Assembly (NCBI RefSeq): GCF_013368755.1
Contig: NC_049561.1
Coordinates: 6,882,001 to 6,946,000, forward strand
Length of the DNA stretch: 64,000 nucleotides
Origin: Talaromyces rugulosus
Lineage: Eukaryota; Ascomycota; Eurotiomycetes; Eurotiales; Trichocomaceae
Direction: 5' to 3'
The notes beneath the pieces were generated by a model that made no database searches, had not been told where the DNA came from, and was given only the letters and a program-made list of their open reading frames with translations. Below, piece after piece: positions 21,401 to 32,828 of the stretch (the stretch's first letter is position 1; every line of letters starts with the position of its first letter). The translations under genes and the position numbers were made by a program.

Positions 21401-23173
21401 CTCCAGCTCGGCCATGAGTGGATCATGCATTTTCGCGAGAAGGTCCAGGATAGCAAACGATGCCGGCATCATGTCTGCTGCTGACTTTTCAGCGCCTTCG
21501 TTTTCACTGTCTTGCAACGTTTTAATGATTTCGGCACAGCGTTTTTGAGTTGTCATGGAGCAAATATGACCAATGCACTCAAAATACGGCTCTTCATTGG
21601 ACAAGTCGTGGGCGCTCGCCAGGTAGTACTCGGCAGCAAGGCCATGACCCGCCAAGTTTGGTTCGACATGTTGATTAGGGAAGACATGCCCTGCCCTAAA
21701 TCCTGTCGTAATATCATCTGTGGTAGGACCAAGACCTCTTTCTGATTCATCAATACCCTGTTTCTCGAGGCTGCTCCAAATATCGACGTTTCGATAAACT
21801 CCGGTTTCTGGGGTGTCGGGGGAGAAATGAGAAGTTTCCTTCTCGCTCAGTCCCCGAGTAGTAGAGTCCTTAAAGGTGAACGAGGTTGCTGACTGTGGCG
21901 GAATACTACGAGGTGAAAACCCCGTCCTGCGCGTAGAAGTAGTACTGGAGCGTTTCAGTAGCGGAGATAGCAAGTACGTCCACCATCCTTGTGACTGAGG
22001 CCGGTTGGCATCACCCAAACCTGGACTCAATATCGAGGCCATTGTGGGCGTGTGCTGGGTTACGTATCGATCTTTTGGTGAGTCGTCTTCAAAAACAGTA
22101 TCAGCAGACATCGGGCGCTCAGATCGCATGGTTGGCGTGTTTTGAGCAGTGAGGATGCGTTTGGCATCTTTGTTTCGCACAATAGAGTGCAGGTCTGGGA
22201 TAGCTGGAACTGGGGGAATGTCTTCGTCGAGAATACGTGGAGTCGGCTGTGAATACACGCTGGAGGCAACACGTGGCCGATGCAGCTCTGCATCTGGGCT
22301 ATCGGATGGCCATGATGACTCTTCCTTTGCAGGTGTGACTAGGATTGTAGGAGTGGGCGGGGCCTGGAGATTCTGTACAGCCAAACCGCGCGCTAGGTTG
22401 TTTTTTCTTCCATTTGTTGAGTCATCATAGGGCATTCCCAGGCCGATGACTACAGAACCGTCTGATGGAGACAGTCCAGACATCGGGGCCGAGCCAGGTT
22501 CAAGCGACTGCGGTGACGTGTAGTTTCCAGCACCCTTTTGGTCGTTGTATGCCTTGGTTCGTGGAGCGCGTTGTTCTTGTTTTGCCTTGATTCTCTGCTT
22601 CTCACGGGCCAATACAATCTGTTTCAAACCGTGCAAATCGAGCAGCGGTTGGCCACCGACTTGGTCGCCCGCGTTATCCCCGTCTCTTCCTTTCTTGACA
22701 GACTGGTTTCTTGAGAAATTGGTGACAACCTGCAAGCCGGTCGGCCGCTGGCTCCTCTTTGAAACGCCACTCTTCCGTCTCCCGTTTTGCTTATTGTTAT
22801 AATTATTCGTAACCACGGCATCAGAGCTGGACCACTGCATCATCTCCTGCTGCTCTTTCGGCTGCCTCAGATCCGTGTACAGAGCGCGCTCGAAATCGTT
22901 CTTGCTCAGCGAAGTGCCAGCCTCAATGCCGCTGAGCCTGCCGACCATTCTGGACTTGGGATGATCACCGCTGCCCGAGGAGCCGCTGGCGAGAGACGAG
23001 TTCTCCGGGCTGGACGACTCATCGATGATGGGCGAGGAGAAAGGTAGCTTGAGCTGCTTCGGCGGCTGTAAGCTGGCGGCAGACTTTGTGTCGATTGTGA
23101 GATTCATAGGTATATTATTGCGACGCAGTCTGTTTCGCAAACTGTTAGTAGTCTGTAGATTGGTTGGAGCCAT
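18497..23173 (-). CDS. Large single-pass membrane protein with disordered cytosolic region and glycosylated ectodomain
   Basis: 1558-residue intronless protein with no catalytic motif that I can identify. Residues 1 to about 1080 are hydrophilic, Ser/Pro/Arg-rich and probably disordered. This part includes a Pro-Met-rich block (repeated PREPTPVPMPA units, about 660-750) and a tandem array at about 765-890 built on MSPVxRMPSPEE and MTPxEM units. One membrane helix lies near 1087-1110 (WYCAIIVFCIIVIILSVILA), preceded by KKKRDRR, so the N-terminus should be cytosolic. The ectodomain carries cysteines, many N-x-S/T sites and Ser/Thr tracts. Related Aspergillus proteins have been labelled 'glycoprotease family', which I do not see supported here. 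A surface sensor or scaffold is possible but unproven. Confidence 0.7.
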   Translation of the reverse strand: MAPTNLQTTNSLRNRLRRNNIPMNLTIDTKSAASLQPPKQLKLPFSSPIIDESSSPENSSLASGSSGSGDHPKSRMVGRLSGIEAGTSLSKNDFERALYTDLRQPKEQQEMMQWSSSDAVVTNNYNNKQNGRRKSGVSKRSQRPTGLQVVTNFSRNQSVKKGRDGDNAGDQVGGQPLLDLHGLKQIVLAREKQRIKAKQEQRAPRTKAYNDQKGAGNYTSPQSLEPGSAPMSGLSPSDGSVVIGLGMPYDDSTNGRKNNLARGLAVQNLQAPPTPTILVTPAKEESSWPSDSPDAELHRPRVASSVYSQPTPRILDEDIPPVPAIPDLHSIVRNKDAKRILTAQNTPTMRSERPMSADTVFEDDSPKDRYVTQHTPTMASILSPGLGDANRPQSQGWWTYLLSPLLKRSSTTSTRRTGFSPRSIPPQSATSFTFKDSTTRGLSEKETSHFSPDTPETGVYRNVDIWSSLEKQGIDESERGLGPTTDDITTGFRAGHVFPNQHVEPNLAGHGLAAEYYLASAHDLSNEEPYFECIGHICSMTTQKRCAEIIKTLQDSENEGAEKSAADMMPASFAILDLLAKMHDPLMAELEKQKAVEENKKSTEDPFSDVNEKALPTEDTRDLISLDDGEARTRVASVTPMARSTRSPSPPPVVEKEPVQEPPRAMPAPREPTPVPMPAMPAPREPTPVPMPAPSPMPPAQIAPAPMAPAMAQPVQMPQMPPPVMQPMVVYAPPMPTQVPAQMPAYIPPSIPQQPMFQEPIRQSPQQRTMSPVVRMPSPEETITNDTREPAPRGIRPRGMSPVMRMSSPEETTTNDTRGIRPRGMTPQETTSRQMSPVARMPSPEENIASYTREPAPSGLALQGMASRAMTPQEMTLRGITPREMAPREISSSPEIAVTQERARERVQRILPPASTPPPPRRPSPAAVRGGNPAAPLESSRNISEEDSDSEPPPYYTPPTSRNSSRLRSNNLQSNNLQVGNTRPQRAVSPGPISPGMQREMTSRGGIPMSEVTPFQDEGDTQRDRINGGQIQDQHHGTFPTVGGYLRAEENNNRRRRLQKENSFWKRAGGLLPGRGGTSKKKRDRRWYCAIIVFCIIVIILSVILAICLTHKGDSTPVQSQWLNLTGYPPMPTGVMTVAGPDPAVERSSCVAPSQMWTCALPKEQQDSNTGYASDRPNFRFEISFHNGSYPHSTTVRSSATNSKRSLLLFDRDDAAPSPTPAVPRLVDQKFLGNTTDNVTAPFEGEETPFFITFLSPVDTSDYQSLGKRDIHDNSESTTLSPSTTRSSSPSKTSSTASSTTTSGTGTFADIGNLIPAPAMASDGTASAATLYPLPGSQPIKLYDRGKPTEHYGFYTYFDKSIFIESKIPVTGDNKLKDSDSEDSNGGSTKEKANVRCTWSQTRFLVRIWTQPTNVTNMRITASSSSNSTNATATTTASATTSLSTISPTSTSSLSANNFTSPGSFPYPITLTVDRHGGLATEKLIYCYSLEQEGYYNLTSPKLEDEDRSSGGSIIQASPGYIALAEVVQQGIKENQTEPVDGGTGGCECEWRNWISLS
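20500..20875 (-). repeat. Degenerate coding tandem repeat in the large membrane protein
   Basis: In-frame repeat array. Units of about 40 codons carry MSPVVRMPSPEE, MSPVMRMSSPEE and MSPVARMPSPEE, each followed by a DTRE/NDTR segment and GIRPRG. Shorter MTPQEM/ITPREM/MAPREI units follow. The frame is kept throughout, so the repeat codes for protein and probably varies in copy number. Confidence 0.7.
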
Positions 23174-24532
23174 GATTTTTTATGCTCTGAGAAAGGCAGG
23201 AGTAAGTAGTAAAGTACCATGAAGATGAAAAGCGCTGGGTATATGGTCGGATGGACGTATTTTAAGAGGTCGGCCGTGTTAAACAAAGCAATCAGACGCA
23301 GAAGGTGAGACAGAATAGAGAACAATGAATAAACATCAATAGGTGGATGAGTCAATGAACGTGACTATTGACAAAAGGAACACAATAGGAGCCGGCCAGC
23401 GACTCGTCTGAACAAAGAAAGACATACAATAGAGATCTATTCACACAGTCACGCACCGCAGGACAGAGGGAGAAGAAGAGGAAGAAGAATGTCAACAAGA
23501 AGAAGATAGAGAGACCAGTCCAGAACCCCCACCACCACGCTAGTCCAGGTAAACAGACACGACAAGTTGAAGAGTCATCCTCGCGAACTGAGTCATCGCT
23601 ACCTCGGTGACTGAGTTCCAGTGGAGCTTGACAGGGCAGCGAGCTATGAGACGTATTTAGAAACAAGTTATAGGCAGCGTTACGCAGGCCGCAAGCTCCA
23701 GCAAATGCCCGATTGGACAAGGCGGGCAAAGGACGAGACGGCAGCACTGCATGCAGGACGATCGCAGCCTGTAAGAGCCCAATGAGGCGGCTGAGATAAA
23801 ACGGCCAAGCGACGACGATCCATCGTGGGTTTTGCCTGAGGAGTGCGCGGCGACGAAGGAGGAAAACAATTGGCGATGCGGAAGTCGCGATGCTGCATCG
23901 AGCGGTTTGTAGCCGCCGGGGCCCGCTTTAAGGTTGTCCAATCATGGTGTTGAAACGAATACATTGCCGCCGGAGCTATCCCGTATACAGTTTAGCTCCT
24001 GAGTACGGGCCAGAAATAGACAGCTTCGGCCAATCAGCGGCCGTAGTCGGATGCCCCGCAGCGAGCCCGAAACACTCTATTTAGTTTATTGACCCTGCAA
24101 AGAGCAGCTTTTTGGCTTTGGTTTTGCGTATATTTAGAATATGCTCGATCTAGATCAGTCGCTGCAGTGGCACTACGGAGCGACTCATTAGCTCTTATGC
24201 CGATCTTCTTCACTTGTGCTAGGCCAGAGCAGAGCTCCTACTGCTGGAGAGAAACGACCGTGCTTGAGAATACCAAAAGTTTCAGTATATCCAAAAGCGC
24301 CCCTTCTATCTATTCTGATACTTTTCTCGTGATTTTACACAGTTGTACGCAACAGTACGCAACATATAGTATATAGTGATAGTCTTACATGTGTAGCATT
24401 ATTCCAAAGTATATCCGCACAGTCCACCTCACCGCCTTGCCCCATCCCGGCAGTAAAAAAATATCTCGACAGTCGACATGGCAATCAGACCAAACAACAC
24501 GAGTACATCGCAATTGAGCAATCGCCCTCGCC
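23174..24532. other. Divergent intergenic region
   Basis: 1.36 kb between the membrane-protein gene and the Tpa1 gene. The central part (23.5-24.0 kb) is richer in GC than most spacers here and holds several overlapping short frames on the minus strand, none with a domain or splice continuity. It probably holds both 5' leaders and promoters. Confidence 0.45.
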
Positions 24533-26437
24533 ATGAAACGCAAAACAAACGCTTCGCACAAGTCCAACGGAGCCCACGAGGCCAAGAAACGAGCGCTCAC
24601 TGACGATACTGTCGTCTCGCGCTTTCGCGACGGCCTGTTTGAGCCCACCGAGCTGGACAACTACACAAAATCTTATGCTACCTCGGCGCCGTGAGTTTTT
24701 TTCTCTGTACAAAAATGAAAAATGCAAAAACTAATACACTAGAAAAGCTACAAACACGGCATCATCTCGCCATTAATCGCCCCCGACCTTCTCCGCTCCG
24801 TGCGTAGCGAAATCGAAGGGAATCTCTCCTTCACCGAGAAGGAGACCGACATCTACAAGATCTTCCAGTCGGGCGACCTCGCAAATTTGGACGGACTAGA
24901 CGATGCGTCTCTTTCGCGGTTACCTTCACTTTTGCAGCTGCGTGACGCCCTGTATTCAGCCAAGTTCCGCGCATATCTATCTTCGCTTACCGGCTCCGGA
25001 GAGCTGAGCGGCAAGAAGACTGACATGGCCATCAACGTCTACACTGAGGGCTGCCACTTGCTGTGTCACGACGACGTTATTGGCAGTCGACGCCTCAGCT
25101 ATATTCTCTACCTGACCGATCCAGACACTCAATGGCGACCAGAGTGGGGTGGAGCGCTACGCCTGTTCCCGACCAAGACGGTCAAGGACGACCAGGGCGA
25201 GGATGTCAAGATTCCGGGTCCGGACCACACGTTATCAATCCCCCCGGCCTTCAACCAGCTCAGTTTCTTCACGGTCCAGCCAGGAGAGAGCTTTCACGAT
25301 GTCGAAGAGGTATATCATCCGTCCGAGCAGGACAAGGGCAAACAAAAACGCGTTCGCATGGCAATTAGTGGCTGGTACCATATCCCACAAGAGGGCGAGG
25401 ACGGCTACGAACCGGGGCTCGAGGCCAAGCTCGCAGAACGCAGCAGTTTGTCGCAACTGCAGGGTAGAGGCGACGCGTATGACCTGCCACAAGCGCAGAC
25501 TGTCAGTTGGGAAGCTTCCGACAAGGGCAAGGGGAAAGGCAAGGGCAAAGCGGTGGCTGAATCAGAAGACGAGGAGCTGACCGAGGCTGATTTGGAGTTT
25601 TTATTAAAATTCATCGCCCCGTCGTATTTAACGCCCGATATTGCCGAGGAGCTGTCCGAGACGTTTGTGAACGACTCTTCTCTAAGCCTGGAAAGGGTCT
25701 TGTCGGACAAATTCGCCGTTCGCGTGCGCGAGTATATCGAGCAGCAGGAGAAGGACAAGCTCCCTACATCGTCAGACGATATTGAAAAGACCAGTGCCTG
25801 GAAAGTCGCTCGTCCGCCGCACAAACACCGATATCTATTCCAGCAAGCGGAAGCAGACACCAGCTCGCCTATCCAAGAACTGCTCAATGAGCTACTACCA
25901 TCTCAGCCTTTCCGCAAGTGGCTGGCGCTCGTCACTGGCGCTGATCTCCTCACGAGCTACAATCTGCTGGCTCGCCGGTTCCGTCGCGGCGAGGATTATA
26001 CGCTGGCTAATAGCTACGAGGGGGGAGAGCCGCGGCTAGAGTTTACTCTTGGTCTGACGCCAACACCTGGTTGGGAGAAGGAGGGCGATGAGGAGGAGGA
26101 AGACGAGGAAGACGAGGAAGGGGAAGCTAAAAAGGAAAAGAAGAGCGAAAACAAAGAGCCACCGAAAGAAAACACTACAGAAGAACCTACCGTCGGCGGA
26201 TATGAGGTCTACATGGCCGGCGACGACGACGAGCAAGACGAAGACGCCGCCATCTACAAAGCCGCGCAGGGCGACGACGATGGGATTCTCTTCAGCATGG
26301 CAGCCGGCTGGAACCGCATGAGCATTGTGCTTCGCGACAGCGGCACGCTCAAGTTTGTCAAGTACGTGAGCGCTGCGGCGAAGGGGGATCGATGGGATAT
26401 CACGGGGGAGATTGGAGTCGAGTATGCGGATGAGTAG
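24533..26437 (+). CDS. TPA1: Prolyl 3,4-dihydroxylase Tpa1/Ofd1 homologue (2-oxoglutarate/Fe(II) oxygenase)
   Basis: 615-residue nuclear/cytosolic dioxygenase. The family hydroxylates a proline of ribosomal protein uS12 (Rps23), affects translation termination and, in fission yeast as Ofd1, links oxygen to sterol regulation. Exons are 24533-24690 and 24748-26437. The intron at 24691-24747 uses the acceptor ...GAAAAG, giving SAPYKHGIISPLIAPDLL as expected. The catalytic domain has INVYTEGCHLLCHDD (iron ligands His and Asp), then SFHDVEEVY (distal His) and RVRMAISGWYH (Arg for 2-oxoglutarate). The second, non-catalytic double-stranded-helix domain follows, with a long acidic linker (EEEEDEEDEEGE). 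The length matches yeast Tpa1 (644). Confidence 0.9.
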
Positions 26438-28028
26438 ATAGATATCTTCAAGTTGATGCTGGCCATTTCGGGAGATCTAAATATTTTACTATTGTTATTA
26501 GAAATAAAACATGCAGTTTTTTAGTAATTTTTTTTTTGTTTTCAAAATATTTTTTTCCTCATCAATCCACGTGCTTTCCACATGCCATAAAGTTCTCGCC
26601 ACGTGGCTGCCATCTACACTGAACCTTTTGAGTTTTCTTTTATTTTACTTTTTCTCCAGACACGTACGTACATACGGAGAACGTACTCCGTACATAAAAA
26701 CTAAAAATAATAATTTAATGTCAGTTGTGGATGCGAAAATTTTCTGGCCGATCGGTTCTAGACCAGAAGAAGAGGGCCGGACAGTGGACACGGCGAAATC
26801 CTTCAGGGCTTTCGGGGGTTGAACATTTCGCATCCGCCGGGGCGAAGTATCAGCCACAGCGTCAGGCTGACCATGACACGTATTCCATGTACAATCAACA
26901 ATGATTAACTAAATAATGAGCATAACTTTACTTTTTATGGTTACGTTTTTCCTCGTACAGCGGATGCGTGAATTCGACGTGGCTACGGGTCGCCCCGCTT
27001 CCTTCGAGGCTGCCATGTGGCGCGACAACATTCAATGTTGAAGACATTGCTGGGGTTAGGATTTATTCGTACGGACTTCGGACATTTGGAGGACATTGTC
27101 TGAGTAAGAAACTAAGTAACCAGGGGTTATGTGACCTGAAGCTGGGATATTGACCCCAGTTGACGACGGCTAAGTGTAATTTCCGAACTATATATACATA
27201 AATAATAGGTCAATACGAACATAAAAGGCCTAGTCAACCCGTGCAAGTGCCAGAATTTGAGCATGCGATTGGCTTTGACTCGTGTATTCGCGGGGTAATC
27301 CATGATCGCTATAACCAACAACTATAACATGAATACTGCGAATGGCTTGCAGCCGTCAGCTGAATCCTGGCATCCATGTTGTGGTGAATCGAGTAACGAT
27401 CAACGCGTGATACGTGTAGCTATAACTAGCTGATAATGTCAAATATTGGCCGTGATTAATATTTGCTGGTTTATAGTTATACGTACCATGTGCTATATGC
27501 ATACGAAAAAAACACCCGAATTATTATTTAATATTAAGGTATAAATAACATTGAATTTCAAACAGTGATACATGTGTATGACCAACGTCAATGCAGTCAT
27601 CGCCAGCATATGCAGGGTGGCCCCTGCTCAGATATCCCGTCTATATTCCATAATAACACCGTTCAATAATGTTGATGTGGTATGGTCGCATGTTCGCATC
27701 TCCGAGTGGTACAATACTCCCGTCATAGTACCAATAATTACTCCGTTCGCAACCAAGATATCCCTGCAACAGGCAGTCGGGTTACATTATTGACCGCCAC
27801 GAAAGAAAAAAAAAAAGAGAGAGGGAAAAGAAAAAAAAGGACCGAAAATAATAAATCATCGGTAGTTGCAGCAAACTAACACCAAAAACAGCATTGAGGA
27901 TCGCGCACGGATTTCCAGTTTTAGGCTATGCCGGGACGATGATCTGCCATGTGTGAGCAACTAGTCGGTCGCAGCTCGCGCATCTTACATGTTCTCAATT
28001 TTGGGGGGTTTCCCCGTCTACTATGCCA

Positions 28029-28029
<1 letters not shown>

Positions 28030-28077
<48 letters not shown>
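28030..28077. repeat. (ACT)16 microsatellite
   Basis: Sixteen perfect ACT units in an intergenic region, with no interruption. Frames through it read poly-Thr, poly-Tyr or poly-Leu (or poly-Ser, poly-Val on the other strand), but no gene context supports translation. Confidence 0.95.
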
Positions 28078-29661
28078 GTACGAACCGAGACAGGTGACTC
28101 TATAGCCGGATACAAAATACAAATAGATAAAAAAATAATACATTCCTTGCATCCCAGCAAGGCATCTGACCCAAGCCACATGCCAAGAGCACATCCAGGC
28201 ATGCCAAGCCCCCTTGAGAGTTTGCGTGCCACGTGAAGAAATCAATCCCTTCATTGCATGATTACGTGCGTGGCTGGCATGCTCGTAACCACGGTCCAGC
28301 GTTGTATCGGTTGAGGTTAACAAATGGCAGTGTCGTACTGGACAGTATTGTTACGCTGGGTACATATTTGATTTTTTAGGGGTTATTTTGGAATTATTTT
28401 TAAAAAATAAAAAAATAAAAATAAAAATAAATAAAAAATGGGAAATATTACATGGATCAATCCAGTGACCACTGGTAGTAGGAAATAGTACTATGGAACG
28501 TGCAGCCTGAGAAATTAGGCCGCCATAAAAGCACTTCCTAGTTTGGCAGTTCGTGGCCGAAACAGGCTAGCGGCGCGGATCTGTACGATATTGCCGCAGA
28601 ACAGTAACTCGCCCACGTTGGTACGCGGTATGGTATTTAAAATACGGGTTAATTTCGCATTGTGTATAGGACAGAGATAATGCAGCGGCCCAGCCAATCG
28701 GAGTGCGTGGGCGGTATTGCGATTACTGCGACGTACTACAAGTACGTACGTAGTAAGTGCGAGAATACAGTAATGGTACCATACTCGGTACAGTATGATT
28801 GATTATGCACATCACAACTCATGGCGGACCCGCAATCCTGCCCCTCTCCCCGGACGCTACTTGGTGCACCTCGTGGTTTTATTTATTGAATTTTGCTGGT
28901 GGCGAGCCTAGTGCACATCATCCATGTGCCTGTAGACCGTACTGTACGGGGTCGTACTCTGGACGGAGGAGGTATTATCACTCGTACAAGAAAGGACATT
29001 GGGAAATGCAACAAGAGACAATCAGTAGAATAAAATAAAATAAAAAATACTACAAAAACAATAAACATCAGGATAAACATCAACATCAAGATAAAGATAA
29101 ATAAACGTGAAGAAGCCAGCGCAGCAAAACGTGGACGCGCGCCCATTATTGAGACCACAGCGGGCTCCACCGGGAGTAACAGCCCAAATGGGCGAAATGT
29201 GGCATGGCTTGTGGGGGAGCCCGCCCGGCGCCACACGCTGCGAGTGCTCCTTCCTCTAGTACGCACTTGGCTGCCCGTCTCGCCTGGTTTCAGTCTCACC
29301 TTGATTCAGCATAGTCAACACCATTGAACTGTCAACTCACGGACAAGTGACACTTACAACCACCATCACGAACCTGCCCTCTGCCATCATCTGTCCTTCA
29401 CCACTCGTCTCAGCTTTCCGACTCCCCGCCAAACTGCCTGTCTTGATGCGCGCCCAATAGTCCAGTCCGCGCTCCACTTCGCTCCCTTGATTTCTCCCTT
29501 GGTCGACCTTTCTCTCGTTACTACTACGACGCACTGCGAACGCGAACCAGCCTTGATTTTCTCTCGATACCCACGATACCCGTCTGTCTTCTCTGCAGTC
29601 GAGTACCAATTGCTCCATCCGCGATCCCTTTTCCTGTTTTCAAGGTACTTTCTTAGTCGGA

Positions 29662-30023
29662 CATGTCATACATCTCTCTACTCCTACTAACAGACCAGAC
29701 CTTTTGAAAACCAAACCACCTTGCCTCGCCCGTGCCTCCTTGATTGCTGCTCTGCCTCGTTGCCCACGCCGACCACCACGCCCAACCACTCCCCCTTCCC
29801 TCGCCGCGCCCAATTTTCGCGATCCTTGCCGATTGTATTGATAAAACCATTTCGCGTGGGAATCCCTCAACCTTGGTTCGCTCTCACGTGGGATCCGAGT
29901 TAATCGGCTCTTATAGCTGTCCCCCGACCCAAAGCAGCAAGACGAATTTGCTCTGCTTTATATTCTTTCGTTTTCCTGCTCTCCAGTCAGCCATTGCTTT
30001 CCCACCACTTTGACATGCTATAG
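29662..30023 (+). promoter_or_regulatory. Possible upstream ORFs in the bHLH leader
   Basis: Two short ATG-initiated frames lie before the bHLH start codon: a 14-codon frame at 29662-29706, and a minimal ATG-CTA-TAG at 30015-30023, only 45 bases upstream of the start at 30068. The transcription start is unknown, so their presence in the mRNA is inference. If transcribed, the two-codon frame would affect scanning and reinitiation. Confidence 0.35.
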
Positions 30024-30067
30024 CTGTCTCCGTTCATTCAAACAACCCCCCAAAAAAAAACTACACA

Positions 30068-31753
30068 ATGGAACCGTCTGTCGCACACCGTCCGTGGGAG
30101 GATGTCAAGCCCGGCTTCCACAACCCGCCCTCCATCACCACCACCACCACCCAGACGCTCCCCTCGATATCGACGCTGACTGCCAACATGAATGGCGGCC
30201 CTGTTCCGCCAGCCGAGAAGTCGCCAGCAAGCTCAATGAACACGCTCGAGCGGGACTCGGGCAATTGGTCCATGCCGCAGAGCACAAGTGTGTCTTCCCT
30301 TTACTCCTCATCCGCTGCTCATACTGACGGCCCAGGGTCCTCGACCTACTCGCAAACCACCAACGGCACCGGCAACTATCATTCAATGACCTTCCTCAAC
30401 TCGTCGCAGCCCTCGCCCAACCGACATTCAGGTGTCTCGGACCGTTCTCCGCTCGCCCAGGATCCCCAGACCACGCCCTCGCCCGCTAATGCACATCCAT
30501 CGCCGGGTTTCGCTGCCAGCCAAGCGACCCCTGCATCGACCCTCCCTTCTATCAACCAGAATTTCGAGGCCGCATCGCACCGAAGCAGCATCATTGAGCT
30601 GCCCGAGTCGCGCCGGAGCAGCGTGGACAGCCGCATGAACCAGGGCATCAGCGCCCTGGCCATCAACCCGACCTCCCCTTACCACAGCACAAACGCTTCG
30701 CAGTCGTCGATTGTCTCCGGCCTGCAGCGAGAGCGCGGCATTTCCACCGACTATACCAACGCCAATGCCAATAGTTTCCGTGGTCCGCATTATTCTGGCC
30801 AGCCCCTGTCTCCACTGGGACCCCGTGGCACCGACCAGCGCGGCTTCACCTCCGGACGTACTGCCCCAGCCATCTCGTCCAACCCTCGATCCGAGATCTA
30901 CAATGCAGAAGCCCCGACTGCCGGAATGGCCTACGCCTTTCCGGACCCTGACGTTGCTCGTTCGAGCTCGAGCCTCAACTCGCTAGACAAGCCAACCCCG
31001 ACCCAGCAGGCCCCGTTTTCACGCAAGGGCAGTATTGCCGAGTCGATCAACAGCAGTGTTTACTCGGCCGAAACCCGTCTGCCCCGCGGCCAGCAAGGTA
31101 CGTATCTCGGTCCGCTGCTTTGCACTTCCATGATGATCCCCGCTGACGTAGGTGCCTGCAGAACTGCCCCAAAATGTGCATCACCACTCGCTCCAGCACA
31201 AACAGGTGCGGGGCCTCATGACCGAAGCCGATGTGGCCAACAACTCGACCCCGTACAGCCGGACCCCTGAGCTGCGCGTAACGCATAAACTGGCCGAGCG
31301 GAAGCGCCGCAGCGAAATGAAGGATTGCTTTGAGATGTTGAGAATCAGACTACCACAGAGTCAGAACAACAAGTCTAGCAAATGGGAGACGCTCACACGA
31401 GGTATGCATATCCCCAGTTTTATTTGCCATATGATAATCACTAACACTCTATAGCTATTGACTACATCACCTCTTTGGAAAAACAGGTGGCGACCTCGCG
31501 CCGAGAAGCGAATGATCTTCAGCGCGAGATCCAAGAGTTGCGGGCCCAACTCGGAGGACAGAAAGCCAACGGTCAGAATCGACTCTACGAATCCCACTCG
31601 ATGAACGGCCCACAGACAAACGGGACTCAGCCAGGCTCCTATCCCACCTATGCATCCGGGATGGCTGTCGACCAACCGCGGACTTTGCCGCCGCTGATGA
31701 ATGGCTCGGTGGCGGCCATGCAAGGGGTGCAGTACACGGAAGACCGACGATAG
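30068..31753 (+). CDS. Basic helix-loop-helix transcription factor
   Basis: 522-residue nuclear regulator. Exons are 30068-31097, 31162-31401 and 31455-31753, with introns at 31098-31161 and 31402-31454. The first intron must use the acceptor ...CCTGCAG, since the nearer ...GACGTAG breaks the frame. Residues 1 to about 370 are Ser/Thr/Pro/Asn-rich and look disordered. The bHLH runs from [19 protein letters not shown] through a loop with [11 protein letters not shown] to [13 protein letters not shown]. His, Glu and Arg at the usual contact positions of the basic region predict a CACGTG-type E-box target. A leucine/glutamine heptad stretch follows the second helix. The intron splits the bHLH between helix 1/loop and helix 2. 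The specific orthologue is not recognised. Confidence 0.88.
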
Positions 31754-32041
31754 GTCTCCTCACACGCTGATCCTTGCATGGGTTGCGTTGTATCGCATTG
31801 TCATTTGTTCTTACTATTTTGACTATATGGATGCCCAGAAAAGTCTCTTGCATAGCCGGTGTTACTATAGTTTCCTTTATCTTACTTTCCCCCCCCCAGT
31901 GGACCTGGGATGACAAATTTTCTATGTACGGCGATGCCTGGGATTGATTTTGATGTTTATTTGATTTATGGAGTTGGTCACGGAAGTGTACAAAGAGAAA
32001 ACCTTCATGGGATTGGCGTGACATGAACATTCGGAGTTTGG

Positions 32042-32078
<37 letters not shown>

Positions 32079-32828
32079 GTCTCTGTCTCTTTTTTTGTCT
32101 TTTTTATTTCCTACTTTGATATCCGCGACGGTTCTTAGTATACTTGTCTGCAAACAATATAAACAATCGCTGACGTTGGCATCGAGTCAGTTGATTTTGA
32201 CTTTTGACTGCGTATTACTTTATTTTTCAAATGCTGTTTTAATCGTTCGTAGGCTGCTGATCTGGGAGTATAAATGTAGGCTATAGTCCTGGGCTTCCTT
32301 TTGGAAAAACTGACTTTATTGTACGTCTAATGTCAACAACTATGCAGCTCGGCTTTTAAATTTCTATGTACTAACGAATTTAAGAAACCTGCAATCTCTG
32401 AAAGCTAGACGGTTTCTATGCGGAAGCTAATTCCATGTACAATGTCAATAGTATTACTGATGATGAATTAAATACTACCTCCCATGTCGCTAGATAAATA
32501 TAAATACCCATATTCACAGTGAGCCTATCCTGAGGGGCCGGTCCGAGGGGTATAATCTTACCCCCACGTTTCGCTATAATTCAACCCGAATGCGGGGAAA
32601 TAAGTATAGACATTAGTTCCTGATAGGCCACTGTTTATTTTTGTTTCGATATTCGGGCAATCTAGATGGACTATAGTGGGTCTTATATAATTTTCAGTAT
32701 CCTACGGCTTGGGTTATCGGTAGTCATGGTCTGTACTAGAGCATGTCTTTAAAAAGGTAAAGGCAGTCGTCTTCACATTCCAATCTTTCTCGGTATTCTT
32801 GGTTGAATATAAAGAAGGATACAGCAAA
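31754..32828. other. Intergenic region with CT tract
   Basis: 3' region of the bHLH gene and promoter of the glycosidase. It holds a (CT)n tract at about 32045-32092 that decays to GTCTCT units and T runs. Nothing coding is supported. Confidence 0.5.
32045..32092. repeat. (CT)n microsatellite with TGTCTC variants
   Basis: About fourteen perfect CT units, then three CTGTCT-type variants, about 300 bp after the bHLH stop codon. Confidence 0.9.

Larger units (their letters stand above)
26438..30067. other. 3.6 kb gene-free intergenic region
   Basis: No gene supported on either strand. It contains two TACTCCGT octamers (26684, 27739), a purine-rich tract near 27805-27840, an (ACT)16 microsatellite at 28030, an A/T-only block near 28390-28440 and a GTACGTACGT cluster near 28742-28752. 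The last 700 bases (29.35-30.07 kb) are strongly pyrimidine-rich and are probably the promoter and long leader of the bHLH gene. Confidence 0.5.

Noticed and set aside
20885..21548. Gly/His/Trp-rich plus-strand frames opposite the large membrane protein
   Set aside because: Shadows of the Pro-Met-rich repeats on the minus strand.
23352..23964. Cluster of Cys/Leu-rich minus-strand frames upstream of the large membrane protein
   Set aside because: Three frames overlap with no motif. The GC-rich composition of a promoter or leader explains the open frames.
27921..28323. Frames through the ACT repeat coding poly-Thr, poly-Val or poly-Ser
   Set aside because: Created by the microsatellite and lacking flanking coding signal.
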